64,000 nt of DNA from assembly GCF_030272615.1 (NCBI RefSeq), contig NC_081409.1, forward strand, positions 653,328,468-653,392,467. The letters run 5' to 3'. Source of the stretch: Cryptomeria japonica (taxonomy: Eukaryota > Streptophyta > Pinopsida > Cupressales > Cupressaceae). The notes under the pieces were generated by a model. The model ran no database searches. It saw only the letters and a program-made list of their open reading frames with translations, and was not told the DNA's origin. The position numbers and the translations under genes were made by a program. Shown here one piece after another: positions 36,001 to 46,672 of this stretch (the stretch's first letter is position 1; every line of letters begins with the position of its first letter).

Positions 36001-36336
36001 TATAACATCCTTGGGAAAATCCAGGATACTAAGGATTTCAGTAAAACCTAGGGTTTCTACTATCTTATGTTCCAGTTTGATATTTCTAGATTCATCACAT
36101 AAAATAGTCTGATACATATTCTTGATTTCATCATCTCCTAATTCTAATATATGACAATGTATGTACATCCTAGGATCTTCTGCATAAACTACTCCTTTAG
36201 GAATTTGAGAAAATGCACCTAGTGTATCATCTTTCTTTGCTATTTTGGGAACAAGTTTGAATACAGGTCTAGGACGCTTGATAACTTCAATCATAGTAGG
36301 GTTTACAATAAATTCAGGTGTGGATGAGGAATCCAT
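33069..36336 (-). pseudogene. Large ORF B of the non-autonomous element, unknown function
   Basis: About 1,090 codons run from M-D-S-S-S-T-P-E-F at 36336 to a TAG near 33069, with one frameshift near 35.95 kb, another near 34.8 kb, and several stops. The N-terminal 340 residues are helical and hydrophobic-rich (V-H-G-K-F-F-G-W-I, K-A-V-M-G-L-P, F-R-F-G-N-L-L-V-C-L-M-L-Y-I). A basic tail follows (K-R-K-P-S...P-K-R-T-R-Q-K, 34.92-34.99 kb), then a Thr/Glu/Lys/Pro-rich low-complexity part (33.9-34.4 kb). The C-terminal coiled coil (33.07-33.57 kb) contains E-K-I-E-K-L-E-K-D-K-E-K. The plan matches the extra ORF of the Athila-like element and ORF3 of the LINE, although residue similarity is weaker. 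No enzyme motif is seen. It may be a structural or nucleic-acid-binding protein. Confidence 0.65.
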
Positions 36337-36640
36337 AGTTATAAATACCTCAATCTGCCTTAAGGATGAGTTCTTGTATGAACTACTTCACTTTTTCGCT
36401 AAAGATGCCTCCGCTTGGGAATTTTCGCGCTCTTGAAGATTTAAATTCTCGATGAATGAAAAAGGAGGCAAAACACTTACTTTATAATGCTATTTTCTAC
36501 AACTACCACATTTAATGTGTTGCGGTTAAGTCACAACTTAACTCATCTATCGGTAAAGAAGTAATTTATTTTCTCACCATCAACCGAGGGTATATTAGCA
36601 TGTTTTTTAGTTTGTTGCTATACCCCTAAAGGATTTTCCT

Positions 36641-37760
36641 TCAGTTAGATGAAGAGTCTCCTATCAGTGGAGTGTTACTCTGTTTAGTCGGTGGAGGAGT
36701 ATTCCCATCAACATTTTTATCTAACTTTCTGATCCATTGTTTTGAGAATTCTTGCTTTACCTCTTCAACTTTTTCTTTACCTTTCAAGCTGGGTCCTTTG
36801 TTATTTGCCAGTGATGTCTTGCTTCTACAAAATATAGCAATGTGTCCAATTTTGTTACAAGCATAACAAGTCACATTGTTTTTTTGAATAGCTTTCCCAT
36901 ATCCTATGTTGGTTTGTGTTCAGTATTGATTAGATAGATGTCCAAATCTTCCACAAACATAACATCTTACATTCATTCTACAATTTTCTTAATTGTGACC
37001 AACTTTGTTGCATTTAGAACATTGACTGGTGGGTGTATTAGTGTTTTGATAATTTTTAGATCTACACTGATTTGGTCTATGACCATACTTGTTACAGTTA
37101 AAGCATTTTCCATTAAATTTGTAAGCATTAGGTTGTCTTACCGGTTTGCTATGATCATGATTGTTTGTAGTACTGGAGCTTTCACCAACTTCAAAGCAAA
37201 GGCCATTTGCATCACCATTTGGTTTCTGATTCTTCAACATGTCATCAAGTTCTTCTGAACTTTTCTTGAATTTTTCCTTGTGTTGATTTGTAGCAACCAG
37301 TTCACTCTCCAAGATTCCTTTCTATCTCATGAGTTCGGATCTATCATTTTGTGTATGCATCAATTCCGTCTTTAACATATCATTTTCATGACTAAGTCTT
37401 GTATTTTCATTTCCAGCATCTTTCAGTCTTCTAACCAAGTCCTCTTCATTCTTCTTCTGATTTTTAGTTTCTTTACAAAATTTCATAGTCATATCTTGCA
37501 TCTCATTCTTCATTGTACTACTTTCTTGTCTCAGTTTATTTACTAGATCATTAAGAGTTTCTTTTTCATCTTCATCATTCTACATCTTTTCACAAAGTTC
37601 TCTTCTCTTATTCCTTGCTATAGTGAAATTTTCTTGAAGTCCTCATAATATCCTGTGCAGTCTTTAGATCATCTTCAAGTTTGATATTCTTCACTTTTTC
37701 TACATCATAGTCTGAAAGAGTTGTTTCCAATTACTTTCTCAAGTTTTCCATCTCTACCGG
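36641..37760 (-). pseudogene. Coiled-coil and zinc-knuckle ORF A of the non-autonomous element
   Basis: One frame, with stops and one frameshift, begins just inside the PBS. The N-terminal 170 residues are a coiled coil rich in Glu, Lys, Leu and Asn (E-D-L-V-R-R-L-K-D-A, N-D-M-L-K-T-E-L-M). Then come four CCHC-type knuckles: C-F-N-C-N-K-Y-G-H-R-P-N-Q-C, C-S-K-C-N-K-V-G-H-N-x-E-N-C, C-Y-V-C-G-R-F-G-H-L-S-N-Q-Y (last Cys lost) and C-Y-A-C-N-K-I-G-H-I-A-I-F-C. Such knuckles bind RNA in gag proteins, but the gag capsid fold seen in the nested Copia element is absent. It may coat the element RNA while a partner supplies the capsid (inference). The end near 36641 is a Ser/Asn tail. Confidence 0.7.
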
Positions 37761-37808
37761 TGTCAAGATCTTCCTCAAGTTGTTAGGCTTTTGAAAATAG
37801 AGGACCGG

Positions 37809-37820
37809 GCTCTAATACCA
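37809..37820 (-). other. Primer-binding site, tRNA-iMet type (non-autonomous element)
   Basis: The - strand reads TGGTATTAGAGC two bases after the LTR end, one change from the canonical TGGTATCAGAGC. Confidence 0.85.
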
Positions 37821-37822
37821 AT

Positions 37823-38594
37823 TATTAGGATTCCCAAAGATACTGAGAGGGGGGGGGGTGAATTAGTATCTGACTGGTATAAGAATTTATTCAAATTATA
37901 ACATGAAAAGCATATCAAAATTGTGCACCGGTAAACCAAAAATAATGTAGTAAATAAGAGCAATAACCACAACATAAGAGACACACCATAACATAGTATT
38001 TTTAACAAGGAAACCTGGTGTGGGAAAAACCTCAGTGGGATTTGTGACCCACAATATTCACTTACTGGCCAATAAGGGAATATTACTATTTACAATAGGG
38101 GCCTACACATGTAGGAAGGCCAAGTGCCTAGAGCTCACTGCTCAGTTACAAAAGAAGCCTCACTAACTTACAAAAATGAATTATACAGATCCAATGTCTT
38201 GTACTACTTCAGATCAACATCTACTGTGCTAGATTCAGTACCGGTTTAAGCTCTACTACATACATAAACCCTTATCCAATATCTGCCTTACAATTCACAT
38301 ATTAGGTCTGCATCAATCCTTCCATCTATCACTTTCTAAATGATCTACAATGATGTCATACTTATATGAGTCATGTTACAATCCGCCAAGTTAGCTTACA
38401 AAAGATTTTACAATTAAATACAAAATACATTTAAACAAAATTCCTATCGGCCATGGTGTCGGTGATCAATCTTTTTGGTGCCGATGATCTGCGTGTCGGT
38501 GTTGAGTCTGTCGGTGTCAGTGCTTGTCAATATCATAGGATTGCAAGGTTTCCATCAATGACAATACCTTCAATTACCTACAATTTCTCATTGG
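37823..38594 (-). repeat. 5' LTR of the non-autonomous element, main piece
   Basis: This is the direct copy of 31937-32725 up to CTCATTGG, where the Copia element is inserted. The last 18 bases (AGTGTGCATTTGCCAACA) lie at 53098-53115. The total of 790 bases matches the other LTR. Confidence 0.9.
38590..38594. repeat. Target-site duplication ATTGG of the Copia element
   Basis: ATTGG at 38590-38594 and 53093-53097 flank the Copia element exactly. The other LTR of the host element holds a single ATTGG at the same site. Confidence 0.93.
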
Positions 38595-40104
38595 TGTTGC
38601 CATTATAACAGACAAGGAGAGATTGTTGGCATTTCAATAAAGATATTGAGAAGGTTGTTGATGATTATGGATATAACTAATTAAGGATGTTTACTGTCTT
38701 AATATTATTATTTTGTCATTGATGTAAAGAAATTGATTTTGTAATTCAGTATGATGTTGCCATATCTTGAGAAGTATGATTTGATGAGTATAAAGATGTT
38801 CATAAAAGACACACAAAGAATATGATGAATAAGGGGAGAAATAAGTTATTCAATGGGCAACTATTACCAAGTTAGACAATGATGAGATCATGATGTTTAG
38901 ATTGTTTTGATATCATACATTTATTATTGATTGTAAGGTTAATACTATACTATGTTATCGAGCAAGGAACCTAGTCGGTAAACCCTAAGGTTATCGCTAT
39001 CGGTTAATGAAGGTGGTATGTCTACTGAGTGAAGTTTAGTAGTTACCAAGTTGCAACTGACTAATAACATAATGCATTGAATAAATAAAAGGATTATTTA
39101 ATGAAGGAAGCTGATGAGCTGGCTATGATTAAATAATTGGTATGCCATGAATGAAGTTTGTTAAAGAATCTATGGAAAGGAAAATGGCAGGAAGATCTAC
39201 AACTCAGATTGAACAGCAATACCCTAGCACAAGTTCCAAGAAATGTATGCAAGTTCCAAGGCGGGGTAAAATGTTTTCAGATCGAAGGATACATTGAACC
39301 TGGTCAAAGTTTGAAGATCTGATGGCTATGATTGATCATGGGAAATGTGATCAAGGAGATTAAGTAGTTGGCGAATTGTTTATAAATAAGGAACTATTGA
39401 TAAACAATGTATGTGAGCAAGTGTATGCACAGGGATGCTACATAGTGATAATTGAGAATAGAAGCTTGAAGACCTATTTGAATAACAGAGCATAGAGCCT
39501 AGCAGATGGACAAGATTAGTCCTATTATATTGAGAAAATAAGAATCTGCTTTAGCATTTTAGATGTGAAGTTGCAGATAGATTTTTATTACTGTTATTTT
39601 GTGAAGTGACAGAAAATCTCTTAACCGAGTGGACTTAATAGTCTTATTTGTAAAACCCTCTAGCAAGGTGACATTCTAATTGAGTGTTTGAAATCCTTTA
39701 ACAAGGTCACTTCTAACAAGGTGTAGATCCTAATAGATCTGAGGCAAATCCCTTAACTAGGTCACATCTAGCAATGTGTTTGTAATCTTTAATAGGATTT
39801 GCTTTTAACTGAGCATACTCTAGAAGAGTATATTTCTTAGTGGGTCCAAAATCCCACAGCAGTTTTTCCCTATTTTGGTTTCCATGTTAAATCTGGTGTT
39901 ATGAGTTGTTATGATGTTTATATGCTTTTGAGTTTGCATGTTTAGCAGTTTTGGTTATATTACTGAAGTATATTTTACCGAGGTTGAATCCGTTGTTTTT
40001 ATGGAAGATTAAGTTTGTATGATTCACCCCCCCCCCCATCTTATTAGCTTGGCATCTGTACTTATATTAAGTATCAGAACTATCAATTGGTATTAGAGCT
40101 ATCA
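38595..40104 (+). repeat. 5' LTR of the Copia element
   Basis: It starts TGTTGCCATTATAACAG and ends AGAGCTATCA. A TATAAATA box at 39381-39388 is the likely promoter. A C-rich run lies near 40027. The very similar copy is at 51579-53092. Confidence 0.93.
39381..39388 (+). promoter_or_regulatory. TATA box of the Copia LTR
   Basis: GTTTATAAATAAGGAAC lies about 790 bases into the LTR and is conserved in the 3' LTR at 52367-52374. Confidence 0.6.
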
Positions 40105-40106
40105 AT

Positions 40107-40118
40107 TGGTATAAGAGC
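40107..40118 (+). other. Primer-binding site, tRNA-iMet type (Copia)
   Basis: TGGTATAAGAGC lies two bases after the 5' LTR end, one change from TGGTATCAGAGC. The LTR end itself holds a similar TGGTATTAGAGC (40088), which can confuse the boundary. Confidence 0.8.
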
Positions 40119-40169
40119 TTTGGACTCTAGAAGAAAAAGTTTAAAGGTACTTGAGGAAAAGATCCAAAG

Positions 40170-41684
40170 ATGTATAAGAGGGATGCACCGAAGCTAAACA
40201 AGTCAAGTTTCTCTACATGGCATAAAAGGATGAAGCTACACCTATCAGGAGTTGGAGAGTATGTTGTATATTATCTAGAGAATGATTTCATCACACCGAG
40301 CACCTATCCATTGACAATGGAAGAGATAAAGGCAAAGCAAGAACATATTCAAGCAATGATTGAAATAACATCTGCATTGACCAACTCGGAGTTTAATGAT
40401 CTAGAAGGCTGCAATGATGTAAAGGCAATGTGGGACAACCTCATATCTATGTATGGTGGAGATGAACATGTTCAAAGAGAAAAAGTGGATAGTCTAAGAG
40501 GACAACTTGAATCTATGAGGATGAATGAAGGTGAGAACATAACCCAATATAGTACAAGAGTAAAGGAGATTGTCAATCAAATCAAAGGAGCAGGTGGAAC
40601 TATTGAAGAAAAGGATATAACAAGTAAGTTGTTAAGAACCCTTCTACCGGCTTATGCAATCCGAGTCTCTGCAATCAATGAATTGAGGTTTGTACCCAAT
40701 ATGCCAGTTTCCTTAGATACTACTATTGGTAAGCTACATGCATTTGAGTTAAGTAACTTTGATAATAGTGGGTCATCGGTAAATAAAGTTGAATCTGCAT
40801 TTAGTTCTTTTCATATTGGTGAATCTGATGATTACAATGATAGAATGAGTAAGTACACTAAAGGGGATCATAGTGGAGCAAGTGAAAGATTTCGCAAGAA
40901 CATGGAGGAAGTACACAAACTGTATGAGGAAATCAAAAAGCAAGAAGAGTTTGAAGCACTATTAGCCAGAAGGTTACCGAGAGGTAAAGGTAAGTATAAA
41001 GGAAAACTACCTTTTAAATGTTTCAATTGTGATAAGATAGGACATATGGCTTCTAACTGTCCTAACAAAGATTCTACTGAAAAGAGAGATTACCGAGATG
41101 ATAGACAGAAAGATAATCATTACAGAGGACACCAAGACTTCAGAAGAAGAGATAGAAAGTCATCCTTAATAGCCGATGAGGAATCCAATGATGATAAATC
41201 AGATGAAATTGATATAGAGGAAGTAGTTTATGTGGCTATCAAAGATGGATTAGATGAAGAAAGGTATGAAGAAAAAGCCCTAATATCTCACATAAATACT
41301 AATGATTCTTGGATCATAGATAGTGGATGCTCACATCACGTGATAGGTGATAAACACAAGTTTGTTATGTTAGAAGACTATGATGGAGGCTATGCAAGAT
41401 TTGGTAATGATGCACCATGTCTGGTAAAAGGTAAAGGATCCATAACACTTCTTGACAATGCAAAGTGCAATGATGTTTATTGGGTTGAAGGTTTGAAATA
41501 TAATTTGTTGAGTGTAGCACAGCTAAACAATATAGGATACCGAATAGAATTTCAAAAAGGAATTGTCAAAGTTCATGACAAGCATGGAAAGTTAGCTGCT
41601 ACCGGGACACAAACAAAAGGTAACACATTTCACCTTGACTCAACTCAGAATAAATGTCTGTATGCAAAGATAGATGATACCTAG
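40170..41684 (+). pseudogene. Copia gag and protease
   Basis: The 504 codons are fully open from an ATG (M-Y-K-R-D-A-P-K-L) 65 bases after the LTR. Residues ~1-200 are the Copia gag fold (F-S-T-W-H-K-R-M-K-L-H-L, A-M-W-D-N-L-I-S-M-Y). A single knuckle, C-F-N-C-D-K-I-G-H-M-A-S-N-C, is at about 288-301. A basic stretch follows, then the protease with W-I-I-D-S-G-C-S-H-H at about 383-392, where D-S-G is the catalytic triplet. The frame ends at TAG (41682-41684), whose bases are part of the CCTAG target duplication. That stop pre-dates the insertion, because the frame continues L-W-H-K-M-F-C-H on the far side at 48500. Confidence 0.9.
41680..41684. repeat. Target-site duplication CCTAG of the compound insertion
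   Basis: CCTAG at 41680-41684 and at 48495-48499 flank the insertion exactly. Removing it and one copy rejoins the Copia polyprotein in frame. Confidence 0.93.
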
Positions 41685-41938
41685 TGTAATGCCCCGCCAG
41701 GAAACCCCGAAGGGATTAAGCCATAACACAAGAATAGAGTGCAATAATTTTTTTTTTTTGAAATAACACAACATTAAGAAGGTGAGAACAAGGTGTGAAC
41801 ACACACATGTTACACACAAGTTAAGGTCTGCTCAATCACTCACATGCAAAAGGAGGACAAGCATACACATAAGGTCGATACACCTCACACCAATAGAGGG
41901 CACACGCGACACCAGAGATCCCAGTGTTTGAAACATGC

Positions 41939-41950
41939 GCTCTGATACCA
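41939..41950 (-). other. Primer-binding site, tRNA-iMet type (compound element)
   Basis: The - strand reads TGGTATCAGAGC, an exact canonical match, two bases beyond the LTR end GGGGCATTACA. Confidence 0.88.
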
Positions 41951-41952
41951 AA

Positions 41953-43550
41953 TGTAATGCCCCGCCAGGAAACCCCAAAGGGATTAAGCCATAACACAAG
42001 AATAGAGTGCAATAATTTTATTTTTTTTAAAATTTGTTGTTAGAAAAAAATTCATACACAGCAAAAAAACAGTCTCACAGAGACTGAAATAACTAATTTT
42101 TTTTTTTTTCTTCATTTACCAAATATCCATATTTGAGAAGGGAAATCTTTCCAATACCATACCATTCAGGCAAAAAGAGATGGATTTACACAATTTTAAC
42201 ATCACATCTGTCAAACCCCAATCTAAATTCCATTTCAAAACTTTTATAAGAGAGAATCATTGGAGTTTTAAACAAATTTTTCTCAAGAACAGCCAAACCC
42301 CCAAAACTTGGTTTTAATTTTTTTTTTTGAAAATCCATAATACAAACAAAATTGCCATCTTGAGGTTTGGAAAGGAAGTAAGGAGAATTTAAGATCCAGA
42401 AATTCAAACTACAATTTCTCTATTTCCCAAAAGCATAAGATTTTTTTTTAATCTACAACCAGATTTCTACATAAACACCAAAAATGACTTTCTTTAAGAA
42501 AGAACCCAAGAAATAATCAGAGGACTACCTGATTCAGCAATCCTGGCAAGATCAGAGGAAAGCCCAATCCTGAGGCTCAAGAAATTTCTCCTCCTCCCCA
42601 AACCCCCAAATTTTCCTCCAAAAATATTTTTTTTAACAAACATTTTTCCAAAAAATATCCATCCCCAAAATTTTCCAAAAGTTTAGGTTATAAGGAAGAG
42701 TTGACCAAAATTTCATTTTTTGGAATTAAAATTTTTATTTAAAAATAATTCCCAAAAATTACTATTTTCCAACTATAACAATAAATTGAATTGTTTTTCC
42801 CATTTAAAATTGATTTTCTCAATTAATTCAATTTAACCTTTCTAATTTAAAAAGCCAACAGAATACAATTAATTCTATTGCAAATAAAGACAAAACTTTC
42901 TTTTTCAACAGCATATACAAAATGCATTTAATATTTAAATTAACTATTTAATTGAACTTACTCCCAATTTAAATCGAGCAATTCAAATCAACGATAATTC
43001 ACATAAAGAACTCCCGATTAATTTAGTCCATTAATCTTTAATGCACAAATACATATTTAATCAAATTGAATACTAAGGACTAATTAATCAATTTAAACAT
43101 ACACACCAAGCACGCAAACCAAGAAAGTCAACCAGACAGACGACTCGCAAACCCAAACAAAAAAGGAATACCGACGATGACTAACGACGCTCACTTGAGC
43201 ACGACTATGGTCAACTAGGGTCTTACGACCACCTAATCCAACTCTAAGGATTAAAGAGGTACACTCAAACCTGCAAATCCAGGTGAAGACGAACCTCGCA
43301 CTCATGTGGCGTTGTACCTGAAATCTCCTGCAACCAAGAGTCATACATGCATACATATATAAAATTTAATGAAAGTGTTAGCCCGATATTAATACCATGA
43401 AATAGGAACACTAAACAACTTGCATACAACTAGTGTGAAAACCACATCAACAGCTATGCATTAAATCAAACATCTGACTATAACATTATATAAGATAAAC
43501 TAACCAAGATTAAACTGAGATTAGAAATTGATTAGGGCAGGGGTACTACA
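41953..43550 (-). repeat. LTR inside the compound element
   Basis: On the - strand it runs from TGTAGTACCCCTGCCC (43550) to GGCGGGGCATTACA (41953), 1598 bases with TG...CA ends. A polypurine tract (CCTAGGGGGGGAGAA) lies before it and a PBS after it, so it shows both 3' LTR and 5' LTR contexts at once. The LTR has long T/A homopolymers and no ORF of note. Confidence 0.85.
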
Positions 43551-43565
43551 TTCTCCCCCCCTAGG
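43551..43565 (-). other. Polypurine tract (compound element)
   Basis: The - strand reads CCTAGGGGGGGAGAA directly before the LTR start TGTAGTACCC. Confidence 0.8.
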
Positions 43566-45654
43566 TTCCAACTTACTCCTGGAAGTCGTAAGGCTAGATG
43601 GAGAACATGTCGTATGCATCAGCCCTGAAACTCATTCAACAAAGATCAAATTGCACATAGAAATCTTTCCATAAATAAATGAAATATTATTGCAAAATCC
43701 TTTACAAACGCCATTATCCATTGGCAAGATACATCTAAATCCATACATTTCTTATAGCATTCTAGAAATTGTCCACAATCATAGCAAATAAACAAGAATT
43801 TTCTCCCTTTCATTACACCAAATTAAAGCATTACAAAGAGGTAAACAACACTTACCATAATCATCTATCAAACATGACAAAAAAACATGCCATCATGATC
43901 AATTCTTTTACCAATACATCTTTATCATAAAATTTTATAACATAGAACTAGCTTAAAATATCAATTTCTACAATCAAATTAACTTTTATGAAATAAGAGC
44001 AACATAAATAACTCAATTGTTTACACTTGCCAGGCATATAAAAACCTTTCCAATGACTATGTCCCATAACATAGTGACAAGTTAACACAATTTACTCCAT
44101 GATACACATAATAACCATCCACATAACTAGAATGCATAACACAAAAGGCCACATGTGAGCATGTCTAATGCTCGGTCAAAGATAACATGCACGATCAACA
44201 TCTCTATGCCTGATCTTAGAAAAAAAATATGATCATAAATATCCAATATCTCACTCAAGGCTCGATGGTGCTAGGCACACCATAGCAGTGCTACCTTCCA
44301 TACAAGACCTTTGTGAATATCCCTTGTTGAGCAAGGTGGTTAGCCTCCAAGAGATAGTCACCACACATAGGTAGGTAGTGGATCCTAGCTGCATCATAGC
44401 CTCACATACCCCCATCCTCAAGGTTCCCTACATCAACTTCCTCGTACACACTCTACCAAATCCGTATCATACGTCTATGGAGAGGAATTTCACATTTCAA
44501 CACAAGACCAGCATACGAAAACAATAAGGATAAACTAGTTTAGCCACCAAAGTACAAATGAATAAAGATAATAAATCATCAAATCCAACAGTAAGGTAAG
44601 AAAAATAATCCAGAATTGCAACACCAAATCAAAAGTGTAAAAGATCACAAGATCGTGGCTAAACCTTCAAAGTCAAAGTACAATAAATTGCTGATCCCCA
44701 AAGAAATAATAAGAATATCACAACCGCACATAACATCACTATGTGACTAACATCTAGCCACCAACGAGGAAGGAAGGAACAACTGACTAGCTATTGCAGT
44801 AGCTCATCATGTGGTGCGACATAGTCACACTACCCACATGGCATGGCGGTGTGCACCTCGACATCACCCCGCATCACGTCGTCACGCAGCATGGCAATAC
44901 CCCAAGCGGAGAAAACATGCAATGGGCGTATCCCACATGGTAGTGTACCTCACAGAAAAAGCACGTGCAAGTCACATCCCGCATAGCGACGTATCTAGAA
45001 GGATACTCGCCGTAAGTCAGAGGTATACATGACTAAGGTCCACCCACATGTCCACCAACACATACTAACTGGCAGCACATGCCAATAAACCTACCTTTCA
45101 TGAAGACAAGGCAAAGGATCCTCCAAATTACACTATCACTCTGCTCAAGAATCACCATCCAAATGCTCAAATAAAGGAGAGGAATAGGCTATCACATATA
45201 AACCTATAAAATAGATTCATCAAAAGGGAAAGTATTGAGTACACCTTTGATACAGTTTCATAGTACAACTATATCATTCCTCGAAGTAGAGAAGCTAAAG
45301 TCGCTTCGCGCCGACATTACTTGTACGCCAATCCATACTATTCAAGGAACGGTTACTTCAAATACTACCCCTTAACATACTGAGTTACTCACAACCCAAG
45401 GTTTGGTACTCAATAGGGAAACAAATAAGCAACATCACATAAACAATATGGTTTCCCATACTCATAAGCAACATATCCTCCATGGTTGATTACTTCACCA
45501 ATCCATGGGTACATATAATAAGCACTGGTTTCTTACAATACACACGAAAACACCAGTACTGGTTTAGTCACATTTACGGGGAGTACTTTTCAGTACGCTA
45601 ACATCTATACGAAGAAGATTTAATTATGCTTTCTATATAAATAACTGAATCAAG
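43566..45654 (-). other. Internal region of the compound element, non-coding
   Basis: About 2.1 kb of C/A-rich sequence (G/T-rich on the - strand) shows no frame with gag or pol homology. The open stretch 44811-45032 is a chance frame. Confidence 0.6.
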
Positions 45655-46672
45655 TTTTCTACATGATCTATGTTTCCAAAAATACACTAGCAGGAAAAAA
45701 TCATTGCAAGGTGAAAACAATATCACAATTTGCAATAGTACCATTGTCTATTTCTCAAACAGAGGAAAAATATAAATTAACCATTCATTTTGCTAAATGA
45801 GAATATCAGTATCTTATCAATTTTCCCAAATGATACTTAATTAAATTTCCAAAGGCATATCATTTAAATTCCTAATGTCCAATGGTTAAATATTCATTTC
45901 TAACATTTCCAGATGGCTTATATCATTAAAATCCCCATGGGAAAGCACACGCAGCCCCAAAGGGGAAGCGCTGCTTCCCAAGGGAACACGCAGCTCTCCC
46001 CAAAGGGAGCGCTGTTGTTCCCAAGGGAAGTACGCAACACCCCTTGGGGTGCGGTGCTGTCCCAATGGGATACGCAGCTTCCCAACCAATGACAATCATT
46101 TAAATTTTTTTTTTATTAATTTTTTTTTTTTAAATTATAAATAAATTAATAAATAAATTATTAATTTAAAAGTTTTTTTTTATAAGTGATTAATTAATTA
46201 TTAATTGATATTAATATATATTTATCAATGAGTATAAATGTATATATGTTGATTAATACTTAATTGGATTATTATGCAAGATTTAATTTTAATTGTGTAT
46301 ATTTTGGAAGATGAAATATTGTTGTATTGGAAATTTTTTTTTTTGAGATAAAACATACTTTATTCCCGAATATATATTGTTTGAAGATTTTAATGGTATA
46401 AGCCATCTGGAAATGTTAGAAATGAATATTTAACCATTGGACATTAGGAATTTAAACGATATGCCTTTGGAAATTTAATTAAGTATCATTTGGGAAAATT
46501 GATAAGATACTGATATTCTCATTTAGCAAAATGAATGGTTAATTTATATTTTTCCTCTGTTTGAGAAATAGACAATGGTACTATTGCAAATTATGATATT
46601 GTTTTCACCTTGCAATGATGTTTTCCTGCTAGTGTATTTTTGGAAACATAGATCATGTAGAAAACATGATCG
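45655..46672. repeat. Central inverted repeat with GC-rich hairpin cluster
   Basis: The arms 45655-45941 and 46385-46672 are reverse complements with few mismatches, for example CCAGATGGCTTATA versus TATAAGCCATCTGG. The spacer's first part (45945-46083) is packed with short palindromes such as CCCAAAGGG, CCCAAGGG and CCCCTTGGGG, separated by CGCAGC/GCTGC. The second part (46090-46380) is A/T-rich with poly-T runs. Confidence 0.88.

Noticed and set aside
37809-41950. tRNA-like matches (TGGTATNAGAGC and reverse complements)
   Set aside because: These are primer-binding sites beside LTR ends; no cloverleaf or promoter boxes surround them.
43093-43356. 87-codon - strand open frame
   Set aside because: It lies wholly inside the 1598-base LTR (41953-43550) and has no recognisable domain.
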